Notes: generated by a model not told the origin, from the letters alone. DNA of 64,000 bases from Geothrix limicola (GCF_030268085.1 NZ_BSDE01000001.1:372001-436000); one strand, 5' to 3'. Positions 36,268-45,272 are shown, counted from the stretch's first letter. Numbers and translations: made by a program.

Positions 36268-37518
36268 GTGGATTCACTCGACCTCAGCTACCGACTGGCC
36301 GTTTCTCTGGCCGGGGCCGCGGCCCGGGCCTGTGCCCGGGGCCTGCCCCAGGGCTGGCGGGTGCGCCTGGAGGCGGAGGCCCCGGATCTGCCGGCGGGTC
36401 GCTGGGTCTGGCTCCATGCGGTGAGCGTGGGTGAACTCCTGCTGGCGGATGGCCTGGTGGGCCGTCTGCGGGAATCGGGCCACCGCGTCCACCTGAGCAC
36501 GGGCACGCCCGCGGGGCTGGATCTGCTGGCGCGGCGCCTGCCGGAATGGGATGGCGGCACGGGCCGCATCACGGGCGGGGCCTTCCCGCTGGACGATCCC
36601 GCCGGACTGGAATCCTTCCTCCTTCATCCGCCCGGAACCTTCCTCGCATTGGAAACAGAACTCTGGCCGGGGCTGCTGGAGGCCCTGGAGATCCGCGGCG
36701 TGCCGCGCCTGGTGGTGAACGGGCGCCTGACTGAGAAGTCCCTTCATCGCGGCGGCCCCTGGCTGCGGCGGGCCGCGTCGCGCCTGACGCGGGTGGCGGC
36801 CCGGGACCGGGCCAGCGCCGGGGCCTTCCAACGCCTGGGCGCCCCGGACGTGCAACTGGGCGGCAACCTCAAGGCGGACCTGCCTCCGCCCCGTCCCCTG
36901 CATGCAGGCTGGGACGGGCTTCGGACGGCCTGGGCGAAGCACCCCGTGCTGGTAGTGGGCAACACCCTGGCGGGCGAGGAGGACCTGGCCCTCGAGGCCT
37001 GGATGGGCGCGAAGGCCCGTGTGCCCGGACTGCGCCTGATCCTCGCGCCGAGGCAGCCCAGGCGCTTCGAGGCCGTGGCCGAGGGGTTCACCGCGCGTGG
37101 GCTGGCCTTCCGACGGGCCTCTGGGCCCTGGCCGGAGACGGCGGCCTGGCGCGAGGTGGAGGTGCTGCTGCTGGACACCCTGGGAGAGCTGCCCTCCGCC
37201 TATGCCGAAGGCACCGTGGCCCTCGTGGCGGGCGGCTGGACCGCCGGCGGCGGGCACAATCCCCTGGAGCCCGTCCGCGCGGGTCTGCCGACGCTGCTCG
37301 GGCTCGGCTATGCCAACTTCGAGGATCTGGTGCCGCCCCTCCTGCAGGCGGGGCGCCTTCAGGTGGTCGAGGCCGAACACCTCGAACGCGAGGTTCTCGC
37401 CACCTTGGCGGAAGCTCCGCTGAGGCCGACCCCGGGACGCGCGCTGCCGGAAGAGCTGGCGGGAGCCCTCGATCGGACCTGGGCATTGATTGCACCCTAT
37501 CTGCCGCCGGTTGGATAG
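36268..37518 (+). CDS. waaA: 3-deoxy-D-manno-octulosonic acid transferase (Kdo transferase)
   Basis: WaaA/KdtA adds Kdo to lipid A precursors, so this protein implies Kdo-containing LPS. The 416 residues show WLHAVSVGE, the catalytic ETELWPGLLE, VNGRLTEKS, GNLKADL (start of domain two), and GHNPLEPVRAGLP near the C-terminus, all family hallmarks. The N-terminal membrane anchor is short. GTG at 36268 was taken as the start, with GAGG just upstream. It lies 21 bases before a REC-HATPase gene. Confidence 0.93.
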   Translation: MDSLDLSYRLAVSLAGAAARACARGLPQGWRVRLEAEAPDLPAGRWVWLHAVSVGELLLADGLVGRLRESGHRVHLSTGTPAGLDLLARRLPEWDGGTGRITGGAFPLDDPAGLESFLLHPPGTFLALETELWPGLLEALEIRGVPRLVVNGRLTEKSLHRGGPWLRRAASRLTRVAARDRASAGAFQRLGAPDVQLGGNLKADLPPPRPLHAGWDGLRTAWAKHPVLVVGNTLAGEEDLALEAWMGAKARVPGLRLILAPRQPRRFEAVAEGFTARGLAFRRASGPWPETAAWREVEVLLLDTLGELPSAYAEGTVALVAGGWTAGGGHNPLEPVRAGLPTLLGLGYANFEDLVPPLLQAGRLQVVEAEHLEREVLATLAEAPLRPTPGRALPEELAGALDRTWALIAPYLPPVG

Positions 37519-37539
37519 AATCGGCCAGACGGAGCTTCC

Positions 37540-38451
37540 ATGATTCGACGGGCCGCCCACATTCTGCTGATCGATGACGACCCGGCGGTGCTGGACATGG
37601 TGCAGTCCGCGCTGGCGCACTACGGCATGGAGGTGCACGCCTACCCGGACGCCGCCCAGGCCCTCGAGCTGATCCAGAATCCCTCGGCCCCCCAGTTCGA
37701 TCTGGTCATCACCGACATCAACATGGAAGGCCTCGATGGCTTCGACGTCATCCACAAGGTGAAGACCCTGCAGCCGCGCCTCCCCGTGGTGCTGATGACC
37801 GGCCAGGCCTCGGTGGACTACGCCATCCGCGCCATGCGCATGGGGGCCTCGAACCTCTTCATGAAGCCCATCGCCATCCGGGACATGGTGCAGAGCGTCT
37901 TCCACCTCGTGGACCTGCACCGGGACATCCGCCTGGCGGACGACGGCCTGCGCGGCCTGGTGAACGAGCGGCGCCACTTCCTCTTCCGCTCGGACGAACT
38001 GGACGTGCCCATCCTCGTGCGTCACCTGACGGACCGCCTGGTGCCCATGGGCTTCGCCTCCACGAGCAACCTGGACGTCATCGCCATGGCTTTCCACGAG
38101 GCCCTGGTGAACTCACTGGAACACGGCAACCTCGAGCTGGAATCGAGTCTCAAGGGCGACCTCTTCGCGAAGGAGGATCCCTACGTCCAGCTGCGCGATC
38201 AGCGGATGGCCGATCCGCACTATGCGGGCCGCCTCATCGAAGTGCGCCTGGCCATGGATACGGAGCGCTTCGAACTGGAGATCAGTGACGAGGGCCGGGG
38301 TTTCGACGCCAGCCGCATCTCGCCGCTGCCCGGGGACTCAGACATGGCGCCCCACTGCGGCCGGGGCCTGCCGCTCATCATGCTGGTGATGGACGAGGTC
38401 CATTTCAACGACAAGGGCAACCAGATCCGGCTGGTGCTCCGGAGAAAATAG
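37540..38451 (+). CDS. Response-regulator receiver fused to RsbW-type HATPase
   Basis: Residues 1-115 form a receiver domain with acidic pocket DDD (12-14), phospho-acceptor D59 in VITDIN, T87 and K109. Residues 165-300 form a HATPase_c_2 domain of the RsbW/SpoIIAB kind: HEALVNSLEHGN (Glu187/Asn191), SDEGRGFD and GRGLPLIMLVMD. This design couples a phosphorylated receiver to a serine-kinase or anti-sigma-like ATPase. No sigma factor or anti-anti-sigma gene is next to it. ATG at 37540 follows CGGAGC with four bases of spacing. Confidence 0.9.
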   Translation: MIRRAAHILLIDDDPAVLDMVQSALAHYGMEVHAYPDAAQALELIQNPSAPQFDLVITDINMEGLDGFDVIHKVKTLQPRLPVVLMTGQASVDYAIRAMRMGASNLFMKPIAIRDMVQSVFHLVDLHRDIRLADDGLRGLVNERRHFLFRSDELDVPILVRHLTDRLVPMGFASTSNLDVIAMAFHEALVNSLEHGNLELESSLKGDLFAKEDPYVQLRDQRMADPHYAGRLIEVRLAMDTERFELEISDEGRGFDASRISPLPGDSDMAPHCGRGLPLIMLVMDEVHFNDKGNQIRLVLRRK

Positions 38452-38512
38452 AGGCCGATTCTTTACCCGCCACCTCCAGGAACCGAAGGGTTCTCCAGAG
38501 GGATGAAGGCGC

Positions 38513-39394
38513 ATGTCGGGAGCCTCGGAAACCACCCGGGAAGGCCTGCCGGATGTCGGCGAGGAGGCCGTCGCGCCGCCCATTCTGGTTGAACGGGTTT
38601 CGGACGAGTGGGAGGAGCAGGTGCTCCGCGCCTACGAAAGCGTGGCCCTGTGGTTGGGGCACTTCTTCCTGTTCCTGACCCTCTGGCGCCTGGAGCGGTA
38701 CAGCGCGACGCCTCTGAAGCGGACCCTGGTCCTGGAATCCCTGGCCGAGATGGCGCTCTTCTACCTGGCCGGCTACTTCATCAAGCCCCTCAACCGCCTG
38801 CTGCGGGACGTGGAGAACGTGGGCTTCCTCCTGGTGGCCCTCGCCAGCGCCAACGGGATCTTCCTCGTGGCGGTGCTGCCGGGCGCCGTGCAGATATCGA
38901 CCTTCATGCTCATCCAGATGGGGGCGGCGGTGGCCTTCCGGTCGCGCTGGCGCTTCCTGCTGGTGCAGGGCACCACACTGGGACTCTGCGCCGGGGCCTT
39001 CTGGTTCTGGACGGGGCTGGACGTTTTGTTGGGCGAGGTCTTCACCCTGCTTTCCAGCCTGCTGGTCAGCGTGGCCATCTGGGTCTTCATCAACCGCCTG
39101 CTCTTCAAGCTCGCGGTGATGCGCGCCAAGGACCGTGTCCTGCTGCGGCAGCGGTCGCGCTTGTTGGCCGAGCTTCGAGGCGCCCTCAAGAACGTGAGGG
39201 CCCTGCGGGGGCTTATCCCCACCTGCGACTACTGCAAGCGGGTCCGGGACGACCACGGCACCTGGCAACACGTGGAGGCTTTCATCCACCAGCGGAGCGA
39301 AGCCCGGTTCAGTCACATGGTCTGCCCCTCCTGCCATTCGGAGCTGGAAGGCGAGGTCCGCCGGCTCCGCAGCCCCGACAAGGGCCAGCCCTGA
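38513..39394 (+). CDS. Multi-helix membrane protein with C-terminal cysteine (zinc-ribbon-like) module
   Basis: The 293-residue protein has an N-terminal cytoplasmic region, about five or six helices (residues about 42-205), a coiled-coil-like stretch (MRAKDRVLLRQRSRLLAELRG) and a C-terminal module GLIPTCDYCKRVRDDHGTW...FSHMVCPSCHSELEGE. In many Geobacter/Acidobacteria-type proteins the same LIPxCxxCKxIR module follows REC, PAS or GGDEF domains. The two CxxC pairs could bind zinc or another metal. A sensory role for the membrane part is inferred. It is not an operon with trxA, which is convergent. Confidence 0.8.
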   Translation: MSGASETTREGLPDVGEEAVAPPILVERVSDEWEEQVLRAYESVALWLGHFFLFLTLWRLERYSATPLKRTLVLESLAEMALFYLAGYFIKPLNRLLRDVENVGFLLVALASANGIFLVAVLPGAVQISTFMLIQMGAAVAFRSRWRFLLVQGTTLGLCAGAFWFWTGLDVLLGEVFTLLSSLLVSVAIWVFINRLLFKLAVMRAKDRVLLRQRSRLLAELRGALKNVRALRGLIPTCDYCKRVRDDHGTWQHVEAFIHQRSEARFSHMVCPSCHSELEGEVRRLRSPDKGQP

Positions 39395-39425
39395 AACGAA
39401 GAACGACGCCTTTCGGCGCCGTTTC
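39393..39425. terminator. Possible bidirectional terminator
   Basis: GAAACG (39393-39398) pairs with CGTTTC (39420-39425), and CGCC/GGCG pair inside, in the 49-base gap between two convergent genes. No clear T-run follows, so this is only a possibility. Confidence 0.4.
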
Positions 39426-39443
39426 ATCGAGGATCGGGCTGGC

Positions 39444-39764
39444 TCAGAAGGCGCCTTCGACAAAGGCCTTGAGCTGGGGCTTGGGCTGGCCACCGACGAG
39501 CTTGTTCACGGGCTTGCCGTCCTTGAAGACGATGAGGGTGGGGATGCTCATGATGCCGAACTGGCCGGCCACCTGGGGGTTCTCGTCCACGTTCATCTTC
39601 ACGAACTTGGCCTGGCCCTTCATTTCGGAGGCCAGTTCATCGAGCACGGGGGCGATCATCTTGCAGGGGCCACACCAGGGGGCCCAGAAATCCACGAGGG
39701 TGACACCCTGGGCGACGGCCTGGGGGAATTCGGCGTCGGTGATGTGGGCGACGAGGTCGGACAT
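39444..39764 (-). CDS. trxA: Thioredoxin
   Basis: This 106-residue protein has the thioredoxin active site FWAPWCGPCKMIAPVLDELA and the cis-Pro loop IPTLIVFKDG. It is a general protein disulfide reductase of the cytoplasm. ATG at 39764 has AAGGAG six bases upstream, so the 20-residue upstream extension was rejected. The cNMP-binding gene is 17 bases upstream in the same direction. Confidence 0.97.
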   Translation of the reverse strand: MSDLVAHITDAEFPQAVAQGVTLVDFWAPWCGPCKMIAPVLDELASEMKGQAKFVKMNVDENPQVAGQFGIMSIPTLIVFKDGKPVNKLVGGQPKPQLKAFVEGAF

Positions 39765-39781
39765 GGGAACTCCTTTCAAGT

Positions 39782-40276
39782 TCAGGGGACGGGAAGGGGG
39801 CCGTCGGGGTTGGCGCCCCCCCACTGGGCAATGGTGAAGATGTTCATGTAGCGTTCATTGGTTTCCCGCAACCGCTGGGCGAGCACCTCGCACAAGGCGT
39901 AGAGAATCTTCAGGGCGATCCGGTGCTGGGCTTCGATCAGGGAGCGGAGGCCCTGGAGCGGCACGAAGAATAGCACTGAATCCTCGTTGACGATGGCATC
40001 CGCTGCCCGGGCCGCACTATCGATGAGGGCCATCTCGCCGAAAAAGGCAGGGGGCTCCAGCACCGCCAGGGCCTCTTCACCGGTCACGCTCTGCTTGGAG
40101 ATGCGCACCGACCCCTTCACCACCAGGTAGAGTCCGTCCCCCGGATCCCCTTCCCGGAAGAGCACCTGTCCGGCCGGATAGGAACGCACGTCCCCGATGA
40201 TGAGGATCTGGGCCCGTTCCATCTCGTCCAGGTTCCTGAACAAGGGGGACTGGGTCAGGAAAGCGGCATCGATCAA
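39782..40276 (-). CDS. Cyclic-nucleotide-binding domain protein, no DNA-binding domain
   Basis: The 164-residue protein is almost entirely one cNMP-binding beta-barrel of the CRP/FNR class (YPAGQVLFREGDPGDGLYLV, FFGEMALIDSAARAADAI) followed by a helix. No helix-turn-helix follows, so it is not a transcription factor by itself. The pattern FGEMALIDSxxRxA is the phosphate-binding cassette, with the Arg of the classic RTA motif displaced. TTG at 40276 overlaps the ribBA stop codon. Confidence 0.85.
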   Translation of the reverse strand: MIDAAFLTQSPLFRNLDEMERAQILIIGDVRSYPAGQVLFREGDPGDGLYLVVKGSVRISKQSVTGEEALAVLEPPAFFGEMALIDSAARAADAIVNEDSVLFFVPLQGLRSLIEAQHRIALKILYALCEVLAQRLRETNERYMNIFTIAQWGGANPDGPLPVP

Positions 40277-41415
40277 TGCTGTTCCGTGGAGGGGTGGGCC
40301 GCGGGGGGTTCCAGTGGCACGTGGGCGCAGAGGTCGAGGCCGAAGCCACGTAGGCCAATGTACTTGGTTTCATGCCGGCTGAGGAGGCGCATTTTACCAA
40401 TGCCCAGCTGCCGCAGGATCTGGGCTCCCACGCCGAAATCCCGGTCGCTCATGACCTGGGGCTGGGCGTGATCCTCCTCGGCCACGCCGGGGGTGTGGAT
40501 GTGCCGGCGCAGGTAGACGAGGGCCCCGCGGCCCTCCTTGGCGAGGACGCCCATGGCCTTCTGGAAGAGGCCGGATTCGAAGCCGTGCAGGTCGTCGGGC
40601 AGCGTTTCCACGTGCACGCGGACGAGGGGCGGTTCGCCGTCGCCCGACAGATCCCCCAGCACGAAGGCCAGGTGGCTGCCGCCATCCAGCAGGCTCTGGA
40701 AGCGGTGGACCTTCAACTGCCCCCAGATGCTGCTCATGGCGCGGACTTCGAGGGGCTTCACCAGGGGTTCCTGGCGCAGCCGGTAGGCCACGAGATCAGC
40801 CACGGTCACGAGGAGGAGGTTGTGCTGCTTGCAGAAGGGAACGAGGTCGGGCACCCGGGCCATGGTGCCGTCATCCTTCATGATTTCGCAGATGACGCCG
40901 CTGGGGTGCAGGCCCGCCAGGCGCGCCAGGTCCACGCTGGCCTCGGTCTGGCCCGTGCGTGTGAGCACGCCTCCGGGGCGTGCGCGCAGGGGGAAGACGT
41001 GGCCGGGTTTCACGAAGTGCTGGGGCTTGGCCTCGGGATCGATGAGGGCCTGGATGGTGCGCGAGCGGTCCTGGGCGCTGATGCCCGTGGTGGTGCCTTC
41101 CCGCGCCTCGACGGAGACGCAGAAGGCTGTTTCGAAGGGGCTGGTGTTGTCGCGCACCATGAGGGGGATCTGGAGCTTGTCGAGGACCGGGCCCTCGAGC
41201 GCGGCGCAGATCAGGCCGCGCCCATAGGTGGCCATGAAGGCGATGGCTTCGGGGCTCACGTGCTCGGCGGCGAGGGTGAGGTCCCCCTCGTTTTCTCGAT
41301 CCTCGTCATCGACCACCACGACCATGCGGCCCTGGCGGATGGCGTCGATGGCTTCCTCGATGGGGGCGAAGGGGGAGTCGGGGCGGGGGCTCATAGGACC
41401 CCCAGCATCGCTCAT
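40273..41415 (-). CDS. ribB: RibBA: 3,4-dihydroxy-2-butanone-4-phosphate synthase with degenerate GTP cyclohydrolase II domain
   Basis: The 380-residue protein has an intact RibB half (about 1-205; [49 protein letters not shown]). The C-terminal half follows the GCH II fold. It lacks the zinc-binding cysteines and SxRCDC motif: at that place I read [18 protein letters not shown]. The bifunctional family normally uses this half to open GTP, so this copy probably supplies only the RibB step. A separate active RibA should exist elsewhere. ATG at 41415 follows AGGAAGG. Tail [19 protein letters not shown] fits the GCH II end. Confidence 0.9.
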   Translation of the reverse strand: MSDAGGPMSPRPDSPFAPIEEAIDAIRQGRMVVVVDDEDRENEGDLTLAAEHVSPEAIAFMATYGRGLICAALEGPVLDKLQIPLMVRDNTSPFETAFCVSVEAREGTTTGISAQDRSRTIQALIDPEAKPQHFVKPGHVFPLRARPGGVLTRTGQTEASVDLARLAGLHPSGVICEIMKDDGTMARVPDLVPFCKQHNLLLVTVADLVAYRLRQEPLVKPLEVRAMSSIWGQLKVHRFQSLLDGGSHLAFVLGDLSGDGEPPLVRVHVETLPDDLHGFESGLFQKAMGVLAKEGRGALVYLRRHIHTPGVAEEDHAQPQVMSDRDFGVGAQILRQLGIGKMRLLSRHETKYIGLRGFGLDLCAHVPLEPPAAHPSTEQH

Positions 41416-41508
41416 GAGACCTTCCTGGGGAAGGGCGCACTCCAAGGTATGGGCGCACTCCGTGGTATGGTTGGGCATCCGATTTCATTTTCCCGAGAGG
41501 AACAGCCC

Positions 41509-42588
41509 ATGTCCCAGGGTGTGATCCAAGGCTCTATGCGCGAGGCTCCGCTGCCCGACATCATCCAGCTCGTGAGCCAGGGCGGGAAATCGGGCTGCTT
41601 CCACGTGCAGCAGGAAGCCTCCAAGGCGCGCATCTACCTGAAGGATGGCCGAATCATCCACGCGGTCACCCATGCCGGGGAAGGCTTCGAGGCGCTGATG
41701 GAAGTGGCGCTCTGGCTCGAGGGCAGCTACCGCTTCGAGGAAGTGGTGCCGGATGTGCCCGCCACCATCACCAAGCCCAACGCCTCCATCCTGATGGAAC
41801 TGGGGCGGCGCATGGACGAATGGCGCGTCATCAGCCAGAAGGTGCCCTCGGTGGACCTCTATCCGGCCTCCACGCTCCTGCCCGGGGAGACCCCTCAGGG
41901 CGTCAACCCCCGCGAGATCAAGCTGCTGGCGCTGGCCACGGGCTACTACACCGTGTCCGAGCTGGCCGAGGTGATGCAGAAGCCCGTACTCACCGTGGCG
42001 AAGGACCTCTACGGCCTGGTCATGGCCGGCCACGTGGTGATGAAGGGCATCCGCTCGGGCAAGCCCGCCAAGATCGACGCCCCGGCCGCCGAGCCCGCCA
42101 AGGAGAAGGAACTGGTTCCCGTGTCCACGCTGCTGGGATCCTCCTCCGGCCCGGTGATGCCCGAATCGACCGCCGAGGAAACGGCCATCGTGCGTCTCCA
42201 GGCCCCCCGTCCGCTCCCGAGGATGCAGGGCTTTCCCGAGAACGAAGAACCGCTTCCCGAAACGGTTGGCGGTGGCGTGGTGGGCGGCGAGCCGCCCGTG
42301 TCGGCTCCCAAACCCGCGCCCATGGACGATCCCCAGCGCATGGTCAAGCTCATGAACTTCACCCAGCGCATCGCCCAGGCCGCCAAAATGGTGCTGCCCG
42401 AGGCGCAGCACGAGATGGTGAACCGGCTGCAGGCGCGGGCCACCCAGCAGATCATTTCAGGCGACGGGCCTGAAGCCGTGAAGGGGCTCGCCCTGGCCAT
42501 CAGCCGAGGCGCGGTGGATGCGGGCTGCGACGCCGACATGGTGCGCACCCTGAACACCCACCTGAAGGCCCTCTTCTCCACCAAATAG
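41509..42588 (+). CDS. DUF4388 (PATAN-like) regulatory protein
   Basis: The 359-residue protein begins with a DUF4388 domain ([24 protein letters not shown] and [14 protein letters not shown]). Such domains occur in signalling proteins of Acidobacteriota, Myxococcota and Deinococcota and are linked to cell-surface behaviour. A winged-helix-like middle stretch ([25 protein letters not shown]) may bind DNA or protein; the next 100 residues are Pro-rich linker, then a helical C-terminal segment. Its ATG at 41509 has GAGAGGA upstream. It lies 7 bases before a lipoprotein gene. Confidence 0.8.
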   Translation: MSQGVIQGSMREAPLPDIIQLVSQGGKSGCFHVQQEASKARIYLKDGRIIHAVTHAGEGFEALMEVALWLEGSYRFEEVVPDVPATITKPNASILMELGRRMDEWRVISQKVPSVDLYPASTLLPGETPQGVNPREIKLLALATGYYTVSELAEVMQKPVLTVAKDLYGLVMAGHVVMKGIRSGKPAKIDAPAAEPAKEKELVPVSTLLGSSSGPVMPESTAEETAIVRLQAPRPLPRMQGFPENEEPLPETVGGGVVGGEPPVSAPKPAPMDDPQRMVKLMNFTQRIAQAAKMVLPEAQHEMVNRLQARATQQIISGDGPEAVKGLALAISRGAVDAGCDADMVRTLNTHLKALFSTK

Positions 42589-42595
42589 GGTTCCC

Positions 42596-43663
42596 ATGAC
42601 ATCGCGCGTTCTGACCGGCCTCCTGGCCTCCCTCCTTCTGCTCGTTTCGGGATGCAAGGAGCCGGACGGCACCTCCGGCGGCACGAGCGGCGTGGCCCTG
42701 TACACCTTCGACTCCACCACCAGCGAGGTGTTCGTTTGGAAGGATCTGAACACCGTCTACGACAGCACGACCACGCCCGCCCCCAGCTACCAGATCACGT
42801 CCAGCCTCTTCAGCAAGGTCACGAACCTGGCCTGGGGCGGTCTGGCCTTCGATAGTCAGCGGGGCACGCTCTACCTCGTTTCGGATGCGGGCACCATCGT
42901 GCGGGTGAGCAACATCCGCGCCCAGTCCGGCACGGTGCCTAACGGCGAGGTGGTCTCCTTCAGCCTGTCCAGCACGGGCCGCCTGACCAACGGGAAGTTC
43001 GGCCAGATCGCCCTGGACGCTTCGAACGACACCCTCTTCATCACGGAAAACGGGGACAACAGCACCCAGATCTGGGTGGTGGCGGGCGCCAGCGCCCAGA
43101 CCCAGGACGCCACCGTGACCCTCCAGGCGCTCACCATGAGTGGCGACACGGGCGGAACCGGTGTGGCCGCGGCCTCGGGATCGGTCTACGCCTTCTTCAA
43201 GGATGGGGGCACCGTGGGCATCGACGCCTTGACGGGGCCCCGCCTGCGCAAGGGCACCGCCTCCACCTTCGATCCCACCCGGGTCATCCTCGGCGACAAG
43301 ACCACCCTCGGCGTCTACGGGGCCCTGGCATTTGATTACGGTAACGGCAACCTGTACGTGGCCCGCCACAACACCGATGCCTCCAGCACGGCCCAGCCGA
43401 TCCAGGTCTTCACCGCGGGCATGTTCGGCAGCACCTACAATGTGGCCCCCTACAAGACCCTGGGCAGCGCCGCGAGCCAGGCGGATCTGCGGGTCCTCGC
43501 CCATCCCGGTACGAAGGATTGGCTGGTGGGCCTCGGGACCACCGCCTCCAGCACGATCTACATCTGGAAATCCCCCCTCGGCGGCACGGACGCCAAGGTC
43601 GTCGTGGTCTCGCCCACCGCGTCGGTCTTCAAGGGCATCGCCGTGGACGGGAACGCCTCGTGA
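42596..43663 (+). CDS. Lipoprotein, probable beta-propeller
   Basis: This 355-residue product has a signal peptide with lipobox LLVSGC (Cys near residue 20) and a mature part of repeated beta segments rich in Ser, Thr and Gly, such as LAFDSQRGTLYLVSDAG, LALDASNDTLFITENGD and LAFDYGNGNLYVARHNT. These look like blades of a six- or seven-bladed NHL-type propeller. It follows the DUF4388 gene and its stop overlaps the ftsX start (GTGA). Function unknown. Confidence 0.78.
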   Translation: MTSRVLTGLLASLLLLVSGCKEPDGTSGGTSGVALYTFDSTTSEVFVWKDLNTVYDSTTTPAPSYQITSSLFSKVTNLAWGGLAFDSQRGTLYLVSDAGTIVRVSNIRAQSGTVPNGEVVSFSLSSTGRLTNGKFGQIALDASNDTLFITENGDNSTQIWVVAGASAQTQDATVTLQALTMSGDTGGTGVAAASGSVYAFFKDGGTVGIDALTGPRLRKGTASTFDPTRVILGDKTTLGVYGALAFDYGNGNLYVARHNTDASSTAQPIQVFTAGMFGSTYNVAPYKTLGSAASQADLRVLAHPGTKDWLVGLGTTASSTIYIWKSPLGGTDAKVVVVSPTASVFKGIAVDGNAS

Positions 43664-44589
43664 CCAGCCTGCGCCTGCTGGGACTGCTGCTCCAGGACGT
43701 GCTCCGCGACCTCTTCCGTCATCGGGGCCAGTACGTCCTGGCGGTACTCACCCTGGCCTCGGGCCTGCTGCTGGCGGGTGGCGGCCTGCTACTGGTGGAA
43801 AGCCTGGACCGCTTCGTCGGACGCCTCGAGGGCATGGCCAAGGTGGTGGTCTATGCGGCCGAAGGCCGGACGCTGGATGAAACCGCGGTCCGTCTGAAGC
43901 GCGATCCGCGCTTCCGGGAGGTCCGCCGCCTGTCGGCCGAGGAGAACCGCAGGCAGTTCCAGACAGCCACCCGAGAGGCGGGCCTGTTGCTGGAAAGCGC
44001 CGGCAAGGACGCCCTGCCCGAAAGCCTGGAGCTGACGCTGCGCCAGGATCTGGCCACGGGGGGCCGGGCCGTGGGCGTGGGCGAGAGCCTGAAGGGGATG
44101 CCCGGCGTGGGCGATGTCCTCGTGGATCAGGAACGCCTGGAAAACCTCCAGCGCATGGCGCGCATGCTGCGTTCGGCCCTGGCCACCCTGGGCGTGCTGC
44201 TGCTGCTGGCGGCGGGATTTGCCACGGGCAACGTGATCCGCATGAGCATCCTCGCCCGCGAAGAAGAAATCACGATCATGCGACTGGTCGGCGCTTCCGA
44301 AGGCTTCATCCGCACCCCGCTGCTGCTGGAAGGGGCCTTCCTCGGCCTGGGCGGAAGCGTGCTGGCCATGCTCGGCCTCTTCGGCCTCTGGCTGCCCCTG
44401 TCCCGCGGCGTCGGCGGCCTGTCGCCCATGCTGGTGGAACTGGCCCGCCTCGGTTTCTTTTCCATGGGCAGCATGCTCCTGCTCGCCTTCGTCGGTGCAA
44501 CCACCGGGGCGCTGGGCGCCCTCTGGGCCTTCTGGTCCACCCGCAAGGCCCAGCGCGAGGAAGAGGCGCTGATGGAAGGCGCGGGCTGA
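43660..44589 (+). CDS. ftsX: FtsX-like cell-division permease
   Basis: The 309-residue protein has the FtsX layout: an N-terminal helix (about 25-48), an extracytoplasmic domain (about 50-165), and three helices at about 175-200, 230-255 and 270-300. The FtsX landmarks ARMLRSALATLGVLLLLAAG and ILAREEEITIMRLVGASEGFIRTP are clear. FtsX couples the ATPase FtsE to cell-wall hydrolases. The start is GTG overlapping the lipoprotein stop. No ftsE is in this window, which is unusual because ftsE usually lies directly upstream. Confidence 0.88.
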   Translation: MTSLRLLGLLLQDVLRDLFRHRGQYVLAVLTLASGLLLAGGGLLLVESLDRFVGRLEGMAKVVVYAAEGRTLDETAVRLKRDPRFREVRRLSAEENRRQFQTATREAGLLLESAGKDALPESLELTLRQDLATGGRAVGVGESLKGMPGVGDVLVDQERLENLQRMARMLRSALATLGVLLLLAAGFATGNVIRMSILAREEEITIMRLVGASEGFIRTPLLLEGAFLGLGGSVLAMLGLFGLWLPLSRGVGGLSPMLVELARLGFFSMGSMLLLAFVGATTGALGALWAFWSTRKAQREEEALMEGAG

Positions 44590-44598
44590 TCGTCCAAG

Positions 44599-44697
44599 AT
44601 TCACCACGGAGGCACCGAGGGCACTGAGAACGACACGGAGAAAAACAGGACCTCTTCTCGGAGTCCCTTCCGTGTTTTCCGTGTCTCCGTGGTGAAT
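44599..44697. repeat. Foldback repeat of ACGGAG type
   Basis: ATTCACCACGGAG (44599-44611) is the exact reverse complement of CTCCGTGGTGAAT (44685-44697). Inside are more copies of CACGGAG/CTCCGTG-like units. This belongs to the common family of ACGGAGACACGGAG intergenic repeats found in many bacteria. It fills the gap between convergent ftsX and ubiX and overlaps the ubiX stop codon at 44697. Confidence 0.7.
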
Positions 44698-45266
44698 CAG
44701 TCCTTCCACCGCCGGGTATCGGATTCGCTGAGTCCCAACTGATCCAGCACGCGGGTGGCGAAGGTGTCGAAGAGATCGTCGAGGCTCTTCGGGCCGCTGT
44801 AGAAGCCGGGCATGATCGGCATGACGACGGCGCCCGCATCGTGAACGCGCAGCATGTTCTCGAGGTGGATGCGGTTCAGCGGCGTTTCGCGCAGGCAGAG
44901 CACGAGGGGACGGCGCTCCTTCAGGCAGACATCTGCCGCGCGGCTCACCAGCGTTTCGCTTACGCCCGAGGCGATGCGGCCCAGGGCGCCCGCACTGCAG
45001 GGGACGATGGCCATGCCGTCATGGCGGTGGGATCCGGAGGAAATGTCGGCGCCGAGGTCGCGCTCGTCGCGCAGGCTCACCTTGGGCAGTGCCGCGAGAT
45101 CCTTGGGCGTCAGCCCCGTTTCATCGAGAAGGCAGCGCTTCCCGGTGGGGGACAGCAGCAGGGCGACCTGCTCCACCTCCGGATTCGCGGAGAGGCGCTT
45201 CAAGGCCGCCACGCCGAAGGCGGAGCCCGAGGCTCCGGTGATGGCGAGGGTGAATCGAAGGCCCAT
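44697..45266 (-). CDS. ubiX: UbiX-like flavin prenyltransferase
   Basis: UbiX makes prenylated FMN, the cofactor for UbiD-type decarboxylases. The 189-residue protein has AITGASGSAFG at the N-terminus, SGSHRHDGMAIVPCSAGALGRIASG, the RPLVLCLRETPLNRIHLENM segment and a C-terminal RVLDQLGL, all family features. It ends a minus-strand group murC-M14 peptidase-ubiX with 6 bases before the peptidase. No ubiD lies nearby, so the partner is elsewhere. Confidence 0.95.
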   Translation of the reverse strand: MGLRFTLAITGASGSAFGVAALKRLSANPEVEQVALLLSPTGKRCLLDETGLTPKDLAALPKVSLRDERDLGADISSGSHRHDGMAIVPCSAGALGRIASGVSETLVSRAADVCLKERRPLVLCLRETPLNRIHLENMLRVHDAGAVVMPIMPGFYSGPKSLDDLFDTFATRVLDQLGLSESDTRRWKD

Positions 45267-45272
45267 GATCGC

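Noticed and set aside
40372-41508. N-terminal extension of the DUF4388 frame
   Set aside because: It runs antisense to ribBA. GAGAGGA before ATG 41509 and the start of DUF4388 there mark the real start.
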